Shown: piece after piece, positions 35,334-44,663 of the stretch
How positions within the stretch are numbered: the stretch's first letter is position 1
How the letters are laid out: each line of letters starts with the position of its first letter
The notes under the pieces: model-generated
Database searches by the model: none
What the model was told of the DNA's origin: nothing
The model's input: only the letters and a program-made list of their open reading frames with translations
Assembly: GCA_013360285.1 (NCBI GenBank)
Contig: JABWCM010000008.1
Location: forward strand, 1 to 54,947
Direction of reading: 5' to 3'
Length of the DNA: 54,947 nucleotides
DNA from: Myxococcales bacterium
GTDB taxonomy: Bacteria > Myxococcota_A > UBA9042 > JABWCM01
Made by a program: the position numbers and the translations under genes

Positions 35334-37235
35334 ATGGCCGCCGAAGAATCAGCACAGACGACAAAATCCGGTTCGTTACAGATCACCCCGGGACAGGAAG
35401 TGCGCCCTGAGTTTTTGGCCGCAATCGGAACAACCCCTGTGGCGGTGGTTCCAGGAGTCGGTGTCCTCGATATCTGGACAACCTTTGCGACAATCGAGCC
35501 GGACAAACCTATCCGGGGACGCCTTTGTAAAAAACGGGTTGCCCGTGACGAAGCACGCCGAATCTTGGAGCTTGGCCGCGAATTGGGAGGACGTTGGGTC
35601 AGGGGCCAGGCGCTAAAAGAAGACGTGGAGCGGTTGGAAGAAATCGCCTGTGCGCCCAATGCGGACGTGTTGGCCACCGCCGAAGCGATCGCCGAGATTC
35701 CTGCTCGCGCCCGCGCGGTATTGTTCCACAGATGTGAACAGGCATTACGACAAACATCGCAACCCGTTGATTTAGCCATTGCTCAAACATTGGCCCAACA
35801 AATTGAAAACAGCGATTTGAAGGCACCTGATTTTGTTTTGTTTACGCTGATTTGGCTGCTCACGTTGTCAGACGATCGGCCAAACGATGACAGCGTCTTA
35901 CATTGGGTGCTTCGGCATGAAGAGAATCGGGATGGTCTTACCGGCATCATTAGTAACCTGGATGACCTATTTAGCGATGTGACAGGGAGGAAAACGTCGT
36001 CGACGATTCAAAGTCGATTGGATCGTGCAGGTGCACTACGATTTAGGGTGTCGATGCCGGTTTTGGGGCCGCAGGTGGTTGTTTTGGACCCAAACCTGAC
36101 GTCTCCGCCACCGTCGGTTGACCCCGTGACCACTCGGTCGATTTCGAATGTGGCTCCCCAGCGGTCGGCAACAACGGAAGTAAGTCGCACCATCACCACA
36201 ACTCCTTCGGATCAACAACGGGTGGTATCGCCACGGTCCACACCGGATCAAGCGGGTACCAAGACAGATGGCGGAATCATCGAACCGGTTCGCCGTGGTG
36301 CAGCCGACGATGTCGCCATTGCTCCGGCAGCAATTGGGGAACTGAAACGGTCGATCGAACATCTGCGACGCGACGTGGAAATGCTGAGGCGAGACCTCGA
36401 CAACACAAACGAACGGGTCGACTATGTGTTGAAACGACTCAAATCAACTCCCGCCGTGCACGAGACACCGGAAGAGGCACCGTTGTCGTTTGACGAGTTT
36501 ACGACTGCAAAAACAAAACGGTGGGTCATTTCCGATCGATTGCTGCTGTGGATCGCAATCGCGTTGCTGGTGGGAGCGGTGTTGGTGATGATCATCCGAT
36601 TTGTGTTTGGTAACGCCGAACCCCAAAAGGACGAATCGACGCAGCCCACAGATATCCGTGCAGAAAACAGCGCCATAGACGTTGTAGAAACGATATCCAA
36701 ATCGGAACAACCAACATCAGGCATCATCAAACAAGAACCCCCACCGGCTTTACCGCGGTCCGCAGACGTCGTCGTGCCACCCGAACCACAACTTGAGTTG
36801 CCTGGTGAGGACCCATCCGTGGATTCAGAGGTGGCAGAAGTACCGGAGGTGAATCCTGAACCCGAAACGGAGGGTACACAACCCGTTTTGGAGCCCGCGG
36901 TGGCAGAACCTGCCGTGGTCACAAACGAGGACACGGCAGAACAATACGGCGTCGGTACCCAAGCGACGCATCGTTTATCACGTTCATCGAAAATTTTTAC
37001 TTTTGGACAAAAACTTCCGATGAGAGTCGAGGAGCTGCCGGGGCTGGAAGCACTGATCGGCGAATGTATTTTGACCGTGGCGGATCGTTCGGATTATCCG
37101 CGACGGATTTATCCCGGATACCAACCCATCCGTTTGTCCTGCGCCGGATCGACGAAAAAAGTGTGCGAAATTCTTGGCTGTGAACCACAAAACAGTTGTG
37201 TTACCGCCGCATCTATGATCAAACCCTGCAACTGA
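35334..37235 (+). CDS. Single-span membrane protein with coiled coil, unknown function
   Basis: A 633-aa protein started at the ATG 35334, which follows GAGGAGG by 5 nt. Residues ~1-250 are a folded cytoplasmic domain. A coiled coil lies at ~345-385 (IEHLRRDVEMLRRDLDN), then a membrane span at ~405-430 (LLLWIAIALLVGAVLVMIIRF). A Pro/Glu-rich linker (~435-540) leads to a ~95-residue outer domain with four Cys residues near the end (SCAGSTKKVCEILGCEPQNSC). Cytoplasm-to-periplasm topology with a linker that could cross the wall suggests an envelope-linking or signalling role. I recognise no family. Confidence 0.75.
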   Translation: MAAEESAQTTKSGSLQITPGQEVRPEFLAAIGTTPVAVVPGVGVLDIWTTFATIEPDKPIRGRLCKKRVARDEARRILELGRELGGRWVRGQALKEDVERLEEIACAPNADVLATAEAIAEIPARARAVLFHRCEQALRQTSQPVDLAIAQTLAQQIENSDLKAPDFVLFTLIWLLTLSDDRPNDDSVLHWVLRHEENRDGLTGIISNLDDLFSDVTGRKTSSTIQSRLDRAGALRFRVSMPVLGPQVVVLDPNLTSPPPSVDPVTTRSISNVAPQRSATTEVSRTITTTPSDQQRVVSPRSTPDQAGTKTDGGIIEPVRRGAADDVAIAPAAIGELKRSIEHLRRDVEMLRRDLDNTNERVDYVLKRLKSTPAVHETPEEAPLSFDEFTTAKTKRWVISDRLLLWIAIALLVGAVLVMIIRFVFGNAEPQKDESTQPTDIRAENSAIDVVETISKSEQPTSGIIKQEPPPALPRSADVVVPPEPQLELPGEDPSVDSEVAEVPEVNPEPETEGTQPVLEPAVAEPAVVTNEDTAEQYGVGTQATHRLSRSSKIFTFGQKLPMRVEELPGLEALIGECILTVADRSDYPRRIYPGYQPIRLSCAGSTKKVCEILGCEPQNSCVTAASMIKPCN

Positions 37236-37313
37236 TTACGCCAAGCCGGCAGGAACGAACTGACGGCCGTTTATGCGTAACCGCGAAGATTTTTTTCGCC
37301 AGGAGTTTGTTTT

Positions 37314-39509
37314 ATGAAGACCATCCCGCCTCAGAGCACACCCCGCAGCGAGGAATTGGAGCAGCGATTAGGGAACCGATTGGAAGAGATGGGTCCCGGG
37401 TATACACCACGGACCCGTCACCTAACGTCCGACCACCGTCCCCGATATACCAACCGCCTTCTGCTCACAACCAGCCCGTATCTGTTGCAACATGCCCACA
37501 ATCCGGTGGATTGGTTTCCGTGGTCTGAAGAAGCTTTTTTACTCGCAGAACAACTTGACCGGCCTGTTTTTTTGTCGATTGGCTATTCCACATGCCACTG
37601 GTGTCATGTGATGGAGCACGAGAGTTTTGAAGACGAACAGATCGCCTCGGTGATGAACAGCCGATATATCTGTATCAAACTTGACCGCGAAGAACGTCCG
37701 GACATCGATGCGGTATATATGCGTGCCGTACAGCTTGCTACCGGCCATGGTGGTTGGCCGATGAGCGTGTGGTTGTTTCCCGACAAAAAACCGTTTTATT
37801 CAGGTACCTATTTTCCGGCTTATGACGGTCAACGGGGGGCTCGGATGGGTTTTTTGTCGTTGTTGAATCGGCTTGCGGATTTGTTTTCGACCGACCGAGT
37901 GCGGGTCATCCAAGCGGCTTCCCATTTGACCAATGAAATCCGTAATTCGTTTCAGGGAACAAACGATACGCCAAATAAACAGCATGAGGCATCACCAGAT
38001 GACGTTGCTCGGTTGTTGTTACGCCAAGCAGATTATCAATGGGGTGGATTTGGCCATGCTCCCAAGTTTCCGGTGCCGTCGCAGTTGGATTTGGTATTAC
38101 GATACGGCTGGAAGCATGATGATGCAGAAACAAAGCGATTTGTCGAACTGACACTCGACAAAATGGCCCAAGGGGGCATTTACGATCACCTCGCCGGCGG
38201 GTTCGCGCGGTATTCAACCGACTCGCAATGGCTCGTACCTCATTTTGAAAAAATGTTGTACGACAATGCTCAACTTGTTTGTACTTATTTGGATGCCTTT
38301 CAATGGACCCAAAATCCGACTTATGCGGAAGTGGCCACCGACATCTTGGATTATTTGACCCGCGAAATGAGCCATCCATCAGGTGGTTTTTATTCTGCAA
38401 CCGATGCCGACAGCGAAGGAGAAGAAGGGCGGTTTTTTGTGTGGACGATTCCCGAAGTGGTTTCGGCGGTGGGTGAAGAAAAAGCCGCAATCATAAACAC
38501 GGTTTATGGAATGAGTGAACACGGCAATTGGGAGGGAACCAATATTCTGACCCGATGGACACCGCTGTCAGTCGCCTCGCAACATCTCGGCTTAAGTGAA
38601 CACGAAACAAAAAAACGTCTTGGCGAAGCCAAATCGGCGTTGTACGAAGCACGAAAACAACGTGTCCCGCCGAGCCTGGACGACAAGGTGTTGCTTGCCT
38701 GGAATGGGCTTGCAATACGGGCATTTGCCCGAGCCGGTTGGGTGCTGAACAATGGGGAATACACCCAACGGGCGATTGTGGCCGCCAACTTTATGCTGGC
38801 GGAGTTGGGTCACAACGGGAGGCTTTATCGGGTTTGGCGAAATGGGCAGGCTCATGTCGACGCGATGCTCGAAGATTATGCGTTTTTTGTTTCCGGCCTG
38901 ATTGAACTGGTCGAAGTTACCGGAGATTCACGGTGGCTCGACGAAGCAATCAGATTACAACAAATTGTGGATACACGATTTCGTGACGTCGACGGGTGTT
39001 ATTTTATGACCGCCGATGACCATGAATCGTTGCTGGCGAGGGAGAAGCCGGCTTACGACGGGGCAGAACCGTGTGGAAACAGCGTCGTATGTGAGAATCT
39101 TGTGCGGCTGGGCCTGTTGACAGATAGGGTGGAGTATCTTGATAACGCACGACGGACAATCGACCGTGTTCTGGCCATTGCCAATCACCCGACGGCTGTT
39201 CCGAGGCTGCTGACGGTGTTGGAATGGCTCAACACAGCTCAGCGCGAAGTGGCTGTTGTGGTCACCGATGACCACGACGCCAATGCGGCTTTGCTGAACG
39301 GGTTGGCGCAATGTTTTGATCCCTATCGGGTATTCACCGTTGTGCATCATTCTCAGGTCGACATGACGGCACAAGCCATTCCGTGGATAAAAGGAAAAAC
39401 CGCAATTGGTGGCAAACCAACCGCCTATGTTTGCAGCGGCATGAATTGTCAATTGCCGGCAAGAGACGTAACCCTGTTTGTGGCACAATTGTCTCGAAGT
39501 TCTGACTGA
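37314..39509 (+). CDS. YyaL/SPATA20-family thioredoxin-fold protein (DUF255)
   Basis: A 731-aa protein. The N-terminal ~210 residues are the conserved thioredoxin-like domain: [41 protein letters not shown], and [11 protein letters not shown]. The C-terminal ~500 residues form an (alpha/alpha)6 barrel related to N-acylglucosamine epimerases and cellulases ([11 protein letters not shown]-like repeats, [11 protein letters not shown]). The family is widespread, from bacteria to human SPATA20; the function is not settled. No signal peptide is seen, so it is cytoplasmic. It is followed after ~100 nt by the zinc-ribbon gene. Confidence 0.93.
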   Translation: MKTIPPQSTPRSEELEQRLGNRLEEMGPGYTPRTRHLTSDHRPRYTNRLLLTTSPYLLQHAHNPVDWFPWSEEAFLLAEQLDRPVFLSIGYSTCHWCHVMEHESFEDEQIASVMNSRYICIKLDREERPDIDAVYMRAVQLATGHGGWPMSVWLFPDKKPFYSGTYFPAYDGQRGARMGFLSLLNRLADLFSTDRVRVIQAASHLTNEIRNSFQGTNDTPNKQHEASPDDVARLLLRQADYQWGGFGHAPKFPVPSQLDLVLRYGWKHDDAETKRFVELTLDKMAQGGIYDHLAGGFARYSTDSQWLVPHFEKMLYDNAQLVCTYLDAFQWTQNPTYAEVATDILDYLTREMSHPSGGFYSATDADSEGEEGRFFVWTIPEVVSAVGEEKAAIINTVYGMSEHGNWEGTNILTRWTPLSVASQHLGLSEHETKKRLGEAKSALYEARKQRVPPSLDDKVLLAWNGLAIRAFARAGWVLNNGEYTQRAIVAANFMLAELGHNGRLYRVWRNGQAHVDAMLEDYAFFVSGLIELVEVTGDSRWLDEAIRLQQIVDTRFRDVDGCYFMTADDHESLLAREKPAYDGAEPCGNSVVCENLVRLGLLTDRVEYLDNARRTIDRVLAIANHPTAVPRLLTVLEWLNTAQREVAVVVTDDHDANAALLNGLAQCFDPYRVFTVVHHSQVDMTAQAIPWIKGKTAIGGKPTAYVCSGMNCQLPARDVTLFVAQLSRSSD

Positions 39510-39612
39510 TTTCTCACCCGCCTTCGGTGATGACAAAAATGGGGGACAGTTGACCCGCGGCGCTGAACGGAGTATGACGCCACGCGTTTACGATGAGGCA
39601 GGAGTAGTTTGT

Positions 39613-40158
39613 ATGTCATCCCGTTTTGAACCCGATCCCATAGCAGTTGGTCGCGACATCGATGGGTGGTGTACGCGTTGCAAGATGGACTTGGCCCACA
39701 CGATCGTTGCCATGGTCGATGTGAAAGTTGTTCAAGCTCGTTGCAACACCTGCCATAGTGTTCACAAATATCACGTACCCAAAAGTGGTCCGGTACCCCC
39801 TGGCCAAGGTGCCGCCAAAACATCTTCAGAACGTGTCGCTCAAAAATCATTATCCGAGGGCACTCCGCGTCAAAAAGGGCCAGCACGCGCGACCAAAGAA
39901 AAGGTGCTTACGCAAACCCCCAAACAACAATTTGACAGGTGGGCAACCGAAGTAGATACCGCAAGCGATGAAGCCCACACCGCCCGAACTTATTCAATGC
40001 ATCAGGCCTATTGGGAAGGTGAATTGGTGCGTCATGACAAGTTTGGACTGGGTAAGGTGCTGGCTTTGCCAAGTGCCACGCGTGTGGTCATTCTCTTCCG
40101 AGACGGAGAAAAAACGCTTGTCTGTGTGCCGCAGCCGGGGGATGTTTTGGAGAAATAA
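39613..40158 (+). CDS. Zinc-ribbon protein with C-terminal HxKFGxGxV domain
   Basis: A 181-aa protein. The N-terminal zinc ribbon uses CTRC (~20) and CNTC (~45). A charged linker rich in Lys/Gln/Ser follows (~65-120). The C-terminal ~45 residues (VRHDKFGLGKVLALP, then VVILFRDGEKTLVC) resemble the small beta domain found at the ends of UvrD-type helicases and in CarD/TRCF-like RNA-polymerase-binding proteins. It may bind nucleic acid or polymerase. The ATG at 39613 is chosen for the GCAGGAG upstream. No signal peptide. Confidence 0.78.
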   Translation: MSSRFEPDPIAVGRDIDGWCTRCKMDLAHTIVAMVDVKVVQARCNTCHSVHKYHVPKSGPVPPGQGAAKTSSERVAQKSLSEGTPRQKGPARATKEKVLTQTPKQQFDRWATEVDTASDEAHTARTYSMHQAYWEGELVRHDKFGLGKVLALPSATRVVILFRDGEKTLVCVPQPGDVLEK

Positions 40159-40187
40159 GGAACTCGGCATCATCTAGATCTGTACCG

Positions 40188-40286
40188 TCTCGCAATGAGA
40201 CGACGTTTCAATTTGAGAAAACAGCTTCATAAGCTTTTTTTGCCAACCGTCGAACACCACCCGTGTGTCGTTGTCTCAATTTGAGA
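40188..40286. promoter_or_regulatory. Three palindromic TCTCAATTTGAGA-type boxes
   Basis: TCTCGCAATGAGA (40188-40200), TTTCAATTTGAGA (40206-40218) and TCTCAATTTGAGA (40274-40286). The last is a perfect 6-bp-arm palindrome with one central base; the others are variants. They lie after the zinc-ribbon gene and ~400 bp before the Crp/Fnr gene, and look like operator sites. Their binder is unknown. Confidence 0.5.
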
Positions 40287-40439
40287 AATCATCACAACCG
40301 ATCCAACGGAATTTTGTAACAAACGTCGGCATTTTGATTTTGGCACACAACTTGAAGTAAAGAAAAAACGTGTGTGGTTCTGTGTTTCCCTCCGTTCTTT
40401 GTTTCCGTGTGTGTTTGTGTTGTGTGTTGTGGTTCTAAA

Positions 40440-40500
40440 GGGTTCCCGGCTCCCCCTCCCGAGCCGGGAACCCGCCTCCTTCTTTTTTCTTCCCCAACAA
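40440..40500 (+). terminator. Strong hairpin with T-rich tail (rho-independent terminator)
   Basis: Thirteen perfect pairs: GGGTTCCCGGCTC (40440-40452) and GAGCCGGGAACCC (40461-40473), with an 8-nt C-rich loop. A T-rich stretch follows (TCCTTCTTTTTTCTT). It ends any rightward transcript starting in 40290-40430, so it could terminate a short RNA or the zinc-ribbon gene transcript. Confidence 0.7.
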
Positions 40501-40679
40501 CCGGTCAACCCGTCAAGATCCACAAATTGTCTGTCACCTTTGATGTTGCGCGTTGCATAGAATCCCGGCAATGGTAATCTTTGTTACGCTTGCTGCTTGA
40601 CCACAGTCTCAACCTGCGTCAGTCTCGCCGGGGTCATCTGGGTCAACAATCTACTCTCAGCGAGTTGAGTGGAGAAAGC

Positions 40680-41429
40680 ATGAACATGGACAAGCGGTTG
40701 GAACGTGGCGAACATGGTGCGGACAATCCCCGGGCCATCAACTGTTTTACCTGTCAATCGCGAAACAAAACCGAATGGTGTCACCTGCATGGTGACGATT
40801 TGCGGGTTTTAAATCAGGTAAAGGTTTGTAATATCTATAAACCTGGCCAGGTGATTTTTTATCAAGGCAATCCGTGCCTTGGTTTGTACTGCATCGAACG
40901 GGGTACGGTTGCAATCCGCAAGTCGGATGCCAACGGAAATTCGGTTCTGGTTCGATTGGCTCATGATGGTTCCACTATCGGTTATCGAGCCTATTTTGCC
41001 GGCGGCATCTATTCCGGAACGGCGGAAGCATTGTCGGAATGTCGGGTTTGTTTTATTGACCGAAGTGCGGTTCGCACACTCATGGAGCACAATCCGGCAG
41101 TGGGCCTGTCATTTTTGCAACATATGGCCACAGATTTACAGGATTCCGAAGAATTACGACTTCAATCCAGCGTGTTGCCGGTCCGTGCCCGAGTAGCGCA
41201 TCTTTTGTTGGTGCTGAAAGACAAATTCGGAACCGCAATGGACGACGGAAGTTTGAGCATTGAATTGCCGTTGTCTCGACAGGATATTGCGGCCATGATC
41301 GGAACCCGCCCAGAGACCATTTCCCGCGTATTAAAAGCGATGGAGGAAGACGAAGTCGCGATATTTACTGGCAGAACCGTTGAAGTTGCCGATTTGGACC
41401 TGCTGCTTGACGAAATCGACAATCTGTAA
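40680..41429 (+). CDS. Crp/Fnr-family regulator with Cys cluster
   Basis: A 249-aa regulator. The N-terminal sequence CFTCQSRNKTEWC (~22-34) has Cys spacing like a C-x2-C-x8-C cluster motif, as in FNR-type iron-sulfur sensors, with further Cys in the sensor domain. A cyclic-nucleotide-fold sensor (~45-165) follows, then the helix-turn-helix LPLSRQDIAAMIGTRPETISRVL (~195-217). The ATG at 40680 is preceded by GGAG. It may sense oxygen, NO or redox; a cAMP role is less likely because the RxS-type phosphate pocket is not clear. Its stop is one base from the convergent FadL stop. Confidence 0.88.
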   Translation: MNMDKRLERGEHGADNPRAINCFTCQSRNKTEWCHLHGDDLRVLNQVKVCNIYKPGQVIFYQGNPCLGLYCIERGTVAIRKSDANGNSVLVRLAHDGSTIGYRAYFAGGIYSGTAEALSECRVCFIDRSAVRTLMEHNPAVGLSFLQHMATDLQDSEELRLQSSVLPVRARVAHLLLVLKDKFGTAMDDGSLSIELPLSRQDIAAMIGTRPETISRVLKAMEEDEVAIFTGRTVEVADLDLLLDEIDNL

Positions 41430-41430
41430 T

Positions 41431-42900
41431 TTAGAATCGGTAAGTTACCGACCCACCGGCGTTTAGCAAAAACAAATTGTATTTTCCATTGGCCAAGTCG
41501 TGGTCAGACGCGGTTACTTTACGCGGCAATAATGCCTGAGCATCCAATTGACCGACGATGGACCAGTTTTGATCGACATCCCAACGGGTCATCACCCCGG
41601 CTATCAATCGATTTCCATCTGGTGACGATACGTCTACTGTGGAATCCGGTGAAAACGGACTATGGTATCCAAACTTAAACCCCAGAGTGAGTTCCTCACT
41701 TAAGTCATGGGAAACCAAAGCTTCAATTTGAACGGTGTCTTGCCAGTCCCGTCGCAGGTCAATTTTGGCAATAGGCGCAATTCCGAGTGCAGGTTGCGCG
41801 AGGTCTTTGGATTCCAAAGTTACCGCAAACGCTTTTACTTCGGAATAACGAAACCAATCGGCCTCCAACTGCAAGAACCACTTTTCGGCGGGTTTTAAAC
41901 CAACGGCAAATCGTACATTCGTCGGAAACGGAAACTCAACATAAGCATCTCCCTTAACAAGCGGCGGATACTCTAGGCCTTGGCTCACAAGATCGGTTGT
42001 AAAAAACGGATGATTCATGTCCAAACGAAATTCGCCCTTAAATCGCATTTTTGTGCCGTGAGTATAAGTAATACCGATGTCCATCCAGTTGGTTGGCCGA
42101 AACGCCATCCCAACATTAAACGAATAACCCAAGGCCCAGGCGTTGGAAATTTCGACAGGGCGGCTCAAAACGTCCAATTCACGCACAGATGGCGGCGCGT
42201 TGGTGCCGAAATCATTGGGCTGACCTATTGGATCGTCGGCAAGAGCGTCACCAATCAGATCGGTACCCGCAAGGTCGTTGATACGACTCAAAGCCAAATT
42301 CCCGATTACGAGAGACGTTCCAAACCCTACACGGAACCAATCTGTTATTTTGAATCCTGCCGATGGTGTCACATACACCGAGAGAATCTGCGCCCGCTGT
42401 AGCGCCCATTTTTGTGGTCCATTCGCGTCGTTTCCAAAGTCAACAATCGCACCGTATGGAACATAAACTCCGCCCCCTAATACAACACGGTCACCTATCG
42501 GAAGAGCCAAGAACCCTCCGAATGTTCCCAGCACGCCATCGACAGACACCGCGCTGTCCAAACCGGACTTACTGAAATCGATATCACTCTGGGCAAGCGG
42601 CTCTGCGATACGAAATCCGTCTTCATGTTGATAGGTTGCGCGCCGGTCGCGGGTGTATCCAAGATGCAGATAGACCAACGATGCCCCCATCATCCCTTGA
42701 ATTTCGGTCAGCGTCGCAAGCATAGCAGGATTCCAGAACACCGCGGCAGCATCGCTATGAACGGGGCTACTGAAGGCATTTCCGACCTGAGGCGCGTTGA
42801 GTCCGCTCGCATAAGCGTCGGAAATGGGCCACTTTTCGAAAAGAGCACCCCAAAGACCCAAACCCATACCCAGGAGCACGACAATCCAACGAGATTTCAT
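41431..42900 (-). CDS. FadL/OmpP1/TodX-family outer-membrane protein
   Basis: A 489-aa beta-barrel with a signal peptide (~5-30, then AYASG) and the FadL-type plug start GLNAPQVGNAFSSPVHSDAAAVFWNPAML. Later features include GITYTHGTKMRFKGEF and a terminal aromatic residue (GSVTYRF). FadL-type proteins carry hydrophobic molecules such as fatty acids or aromatic hydrocarbons across the outer membrane. Its ATG overlaps the stop of the third lipoprotein gene (ATGA), making it the last gene of a four-gene operon with three paralogous lipoproteins. Those may deliver substrate to or from the pore (inference). Confidence 0.9.
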   Translation of the reverse strand: MKSRWIVVLLGMGLGLWGALFEKWPISDAYASGLNAPQVGNAFSSPVHSDAAAVFWNPAMLATLTEIQGMMGASLVYLHLGYTRDRRATYQHEDGFRIAEPLAQSDIDFSKSGLDSAVSVDGVLGTFGGFLALPIGDRVVLGGGVYVPYGAIVDFGNDANGPQKWALQRAQILSVYVTPSAGFKITDWFRVGFGTSLVIGNLALSRINDLAGTDLIGDALADDPIGQPNDFGTNAPPSVRELDVLSRPVEISNAWALGYSFNVGMAFRPTNWMDIGITYTHGTKMRFKGEFRLDMNHPFFTTDLVSQGLEYPPLVKGDAYVEFPFPTNVRFAVGLKPAEKWFLQLEADWFRYSEVKAFAVTLESKDLAQPALGIAPIAKIDLRRDWQDTVQIEALVSHDLSEELTLGFKFGYHSPFSPDSTVDVSSPDGNRLIAGVMTRWDVDQNWSIVGQLDAQALLPRKVTASDHDLANGKYNLFLLNAGGSVTYRF

Positions 42901-44663
42901 TTGATCCTCGTGACCAACAATCGGCAGGTGTAAGTGGACTCTTTTGGCAATACGTTCAATTGAAAAACCCGTGCCTGGTCATCTTGGAGAAACAACATGT
43001 CGCCTGGGTGAACATGGACTTTCTCATGTGTGCTGTCGCCGGCAACACTCGATGTTGCGCTTATTTTCTGAGTCAACGCGGCATCTGAAAAAAAACCGGG
43101 CACTAAATAAGCACCAAAATCTCGTACCGGCTCCCCGTTGTCCGCCAAGCGGATATCGTCGGCATTGATGTAATATAACCAATCTCCATCCAAACTTTCG
43201 TCGGTCCCAACCGGGGTACGAACATAAAAAATGTCGGCATCGCCGCCGGCGTTGGAAAAGAGAAATCGTGCCGCCTGTACAAGGGCAAACGGGTCGTTGG
43301 ATAGGCTTTCCCGTATTTGAGTTGTGATGTCATCGTTGGTTAGGCCAACGGGCACATCTTTGAGGACAAACTGGACGTTTGCATTGCCCTCGGGGATATT
43401 TCCGTCGTGTAAACGAACCTGCGCAACCTCTGTAAGGACATCCCACAGGTACCCAGGAGCGGGGGGATTGCCAAGGTCCGCCTTTGTGGTCGCTTGCAAC
43501 CAGCCGTCGTCAATAGCCAAAATTGCGACCGGATCAGGCGCTTTGCCCAGAAAATACTCCTGTGTGACCGACCAGTTCCCCCATTTTACCAGTGCTGCCT
43601 CGGCAACCACACGTTCCAAAGTCCACGCCGGCAGTGCCCACAGCGGAGAATCGCCATAAGGCCACGGAACGGACGTTGTGCCCACCTCTACTTTGTCCGG
43701 ATATTCGACAATCCCAAAGGTCAACAAATCCACTTTGGGGCCGTCTGGATTCAATCCATCGATTTCCAGCCAATCGGAAGAATTGAAATCAAACATGCCA
43801 TCCGCTGAAACCCCGACGGAATTCACACCTACACGCGCCGCATGACTCAGATCCACACCCGGAAAAGGCAGCGCGTTTAAATTAGCGCGAACAGTCATCT
43901 TAAAGTCTTCTGTCAGTAATTTAGCCTTGGATTCGCCAAAAAGAAAGCCGGGATGAATCGTGGCCCCATCGCTGTAAGGACCAAATCGTTCCGCGAGCGT
44001 GGCCATATCTGTTAGTGCATCTTCAAGCATCACCGGCATATGTCCCACCGGAACTGGCCAAAAACCGTCCGGGTGATCCGCCGTTACGGGCCCTGGGCGG
44101 CGTTGGGCGTTGGGATGGGTTGAAACCACGTTTTGTAAAATCGCCGCTTTGACCGCACCCGTCCCAAGAAATCGTTCGTTGGGGGTTATGCCCATAGATG
44201 CTGCAAGAATATCCGCTGGTGCAAATCCAATTTTCGCGCTCAAAGACAACAGCGGTTCCAAAGCGGTCCCGGAAAGATCGGCGGTGTCGGGAGACAGCGA
44301 CAACAATCGAACCATGTTTTTTTCGGCTGTAGTGAGTGCAGGATCTTCCAAATCCAGATTTCGAATCTGCTCCAACGCGAAGTCAAACAACGCGGGATGA
44401 GTACTGTTGCCTGACAAATCCAGATTCAATAACCACATACGCTCACGCAAACTTACGGGAAGCCGCAGTAAATCTTCGCGAGTCATTTCCTTTTTGAAAT
44501 TCCGCACATCGAAAGGAGTAGCAACCAGTTCGACCACCCGCGAGTCCCCGGGCTGGAGTTCGGTTGTGTCGGCCAAATTTGGTTCGAGAGGACTCTCGCA
44601 CGCGACCATGCCGAACAGGGTGCCCACGATTAGCGTCGCTCCGAAGAGATCCTTCGTTCTCAT
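42897..44663 (-). CDS. Lipoprotein paralogue 3, short form, unknown family
   Basis: A 588-aa lipoprotein (signal ending GMVAC, Cys ~22). The ATG at 44663 is used because GGAGG lies 6 nt upstream. The whole mature protein corresponds to the shared domain of the 934- and 851-aa neighbours. Shared landmarks: HPNAQRRPG, VMLEDALTDMATLAERFGP, HPGFLFGESKAKLLTEDF, WTLERVVAEAA, APGYLWDVLTEVAQVRLHDG, LKDVPVGLTNDDI, and LVPGFFSDAALTQKI. It has no Ig-like domains. It is coupled to both neighbours by ATGA overlaps. I recognise no known family. Confidence 0.82.
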   Translation of the reverse strand: MRTKDLFGATLIVGTLFGMVACESPLEPNLADTTELQPGDSRVVELVATPFDVRNFKKEMTREDLLRLPVSLRERMWLLNLDLSGNSTHPALFDFALEQIRNLDLEDPALTTAEKNMVRLLSLSPDTADLSGTALEPLLSLSAKIGFAPADILAASMGITPNERFLGTGAVKAAILQNVVSTHPNAQRRPGPVTADHPDGFWPVPVGHMPVMLEDALTDMATLAERFGPYSDGATIHPGFLFGESKAKLLTEDFKMTVRANLNALPFPGVDLSHAARVGVNSVGVSADGMFDFNSSDWLEIDGLNPDGPKVDLLTFGIVEYPDKVEVGTTSVPWPYGDSPLWALPAWTLERVVAEAALVKWGNWSVTQEYFLGKAPDPVAILAIDDGWLQATTKADLGNPPAPGYLWDVLTEVAQVRLHDGNIPEGNANVQFVLKDVPVGLTNDDITTQIRESLSNDPFALVQAARFLFSNAGGDADIFYVRTPVGTDESLDGDWLYYINADDIRLADNGEPVRDFGAYLVPGFFSDAALTQKISATSSVAGDSTHEKVHVHPGDMLFLQDDQARVFQLNVLPKESTYTCRLLVTRIK

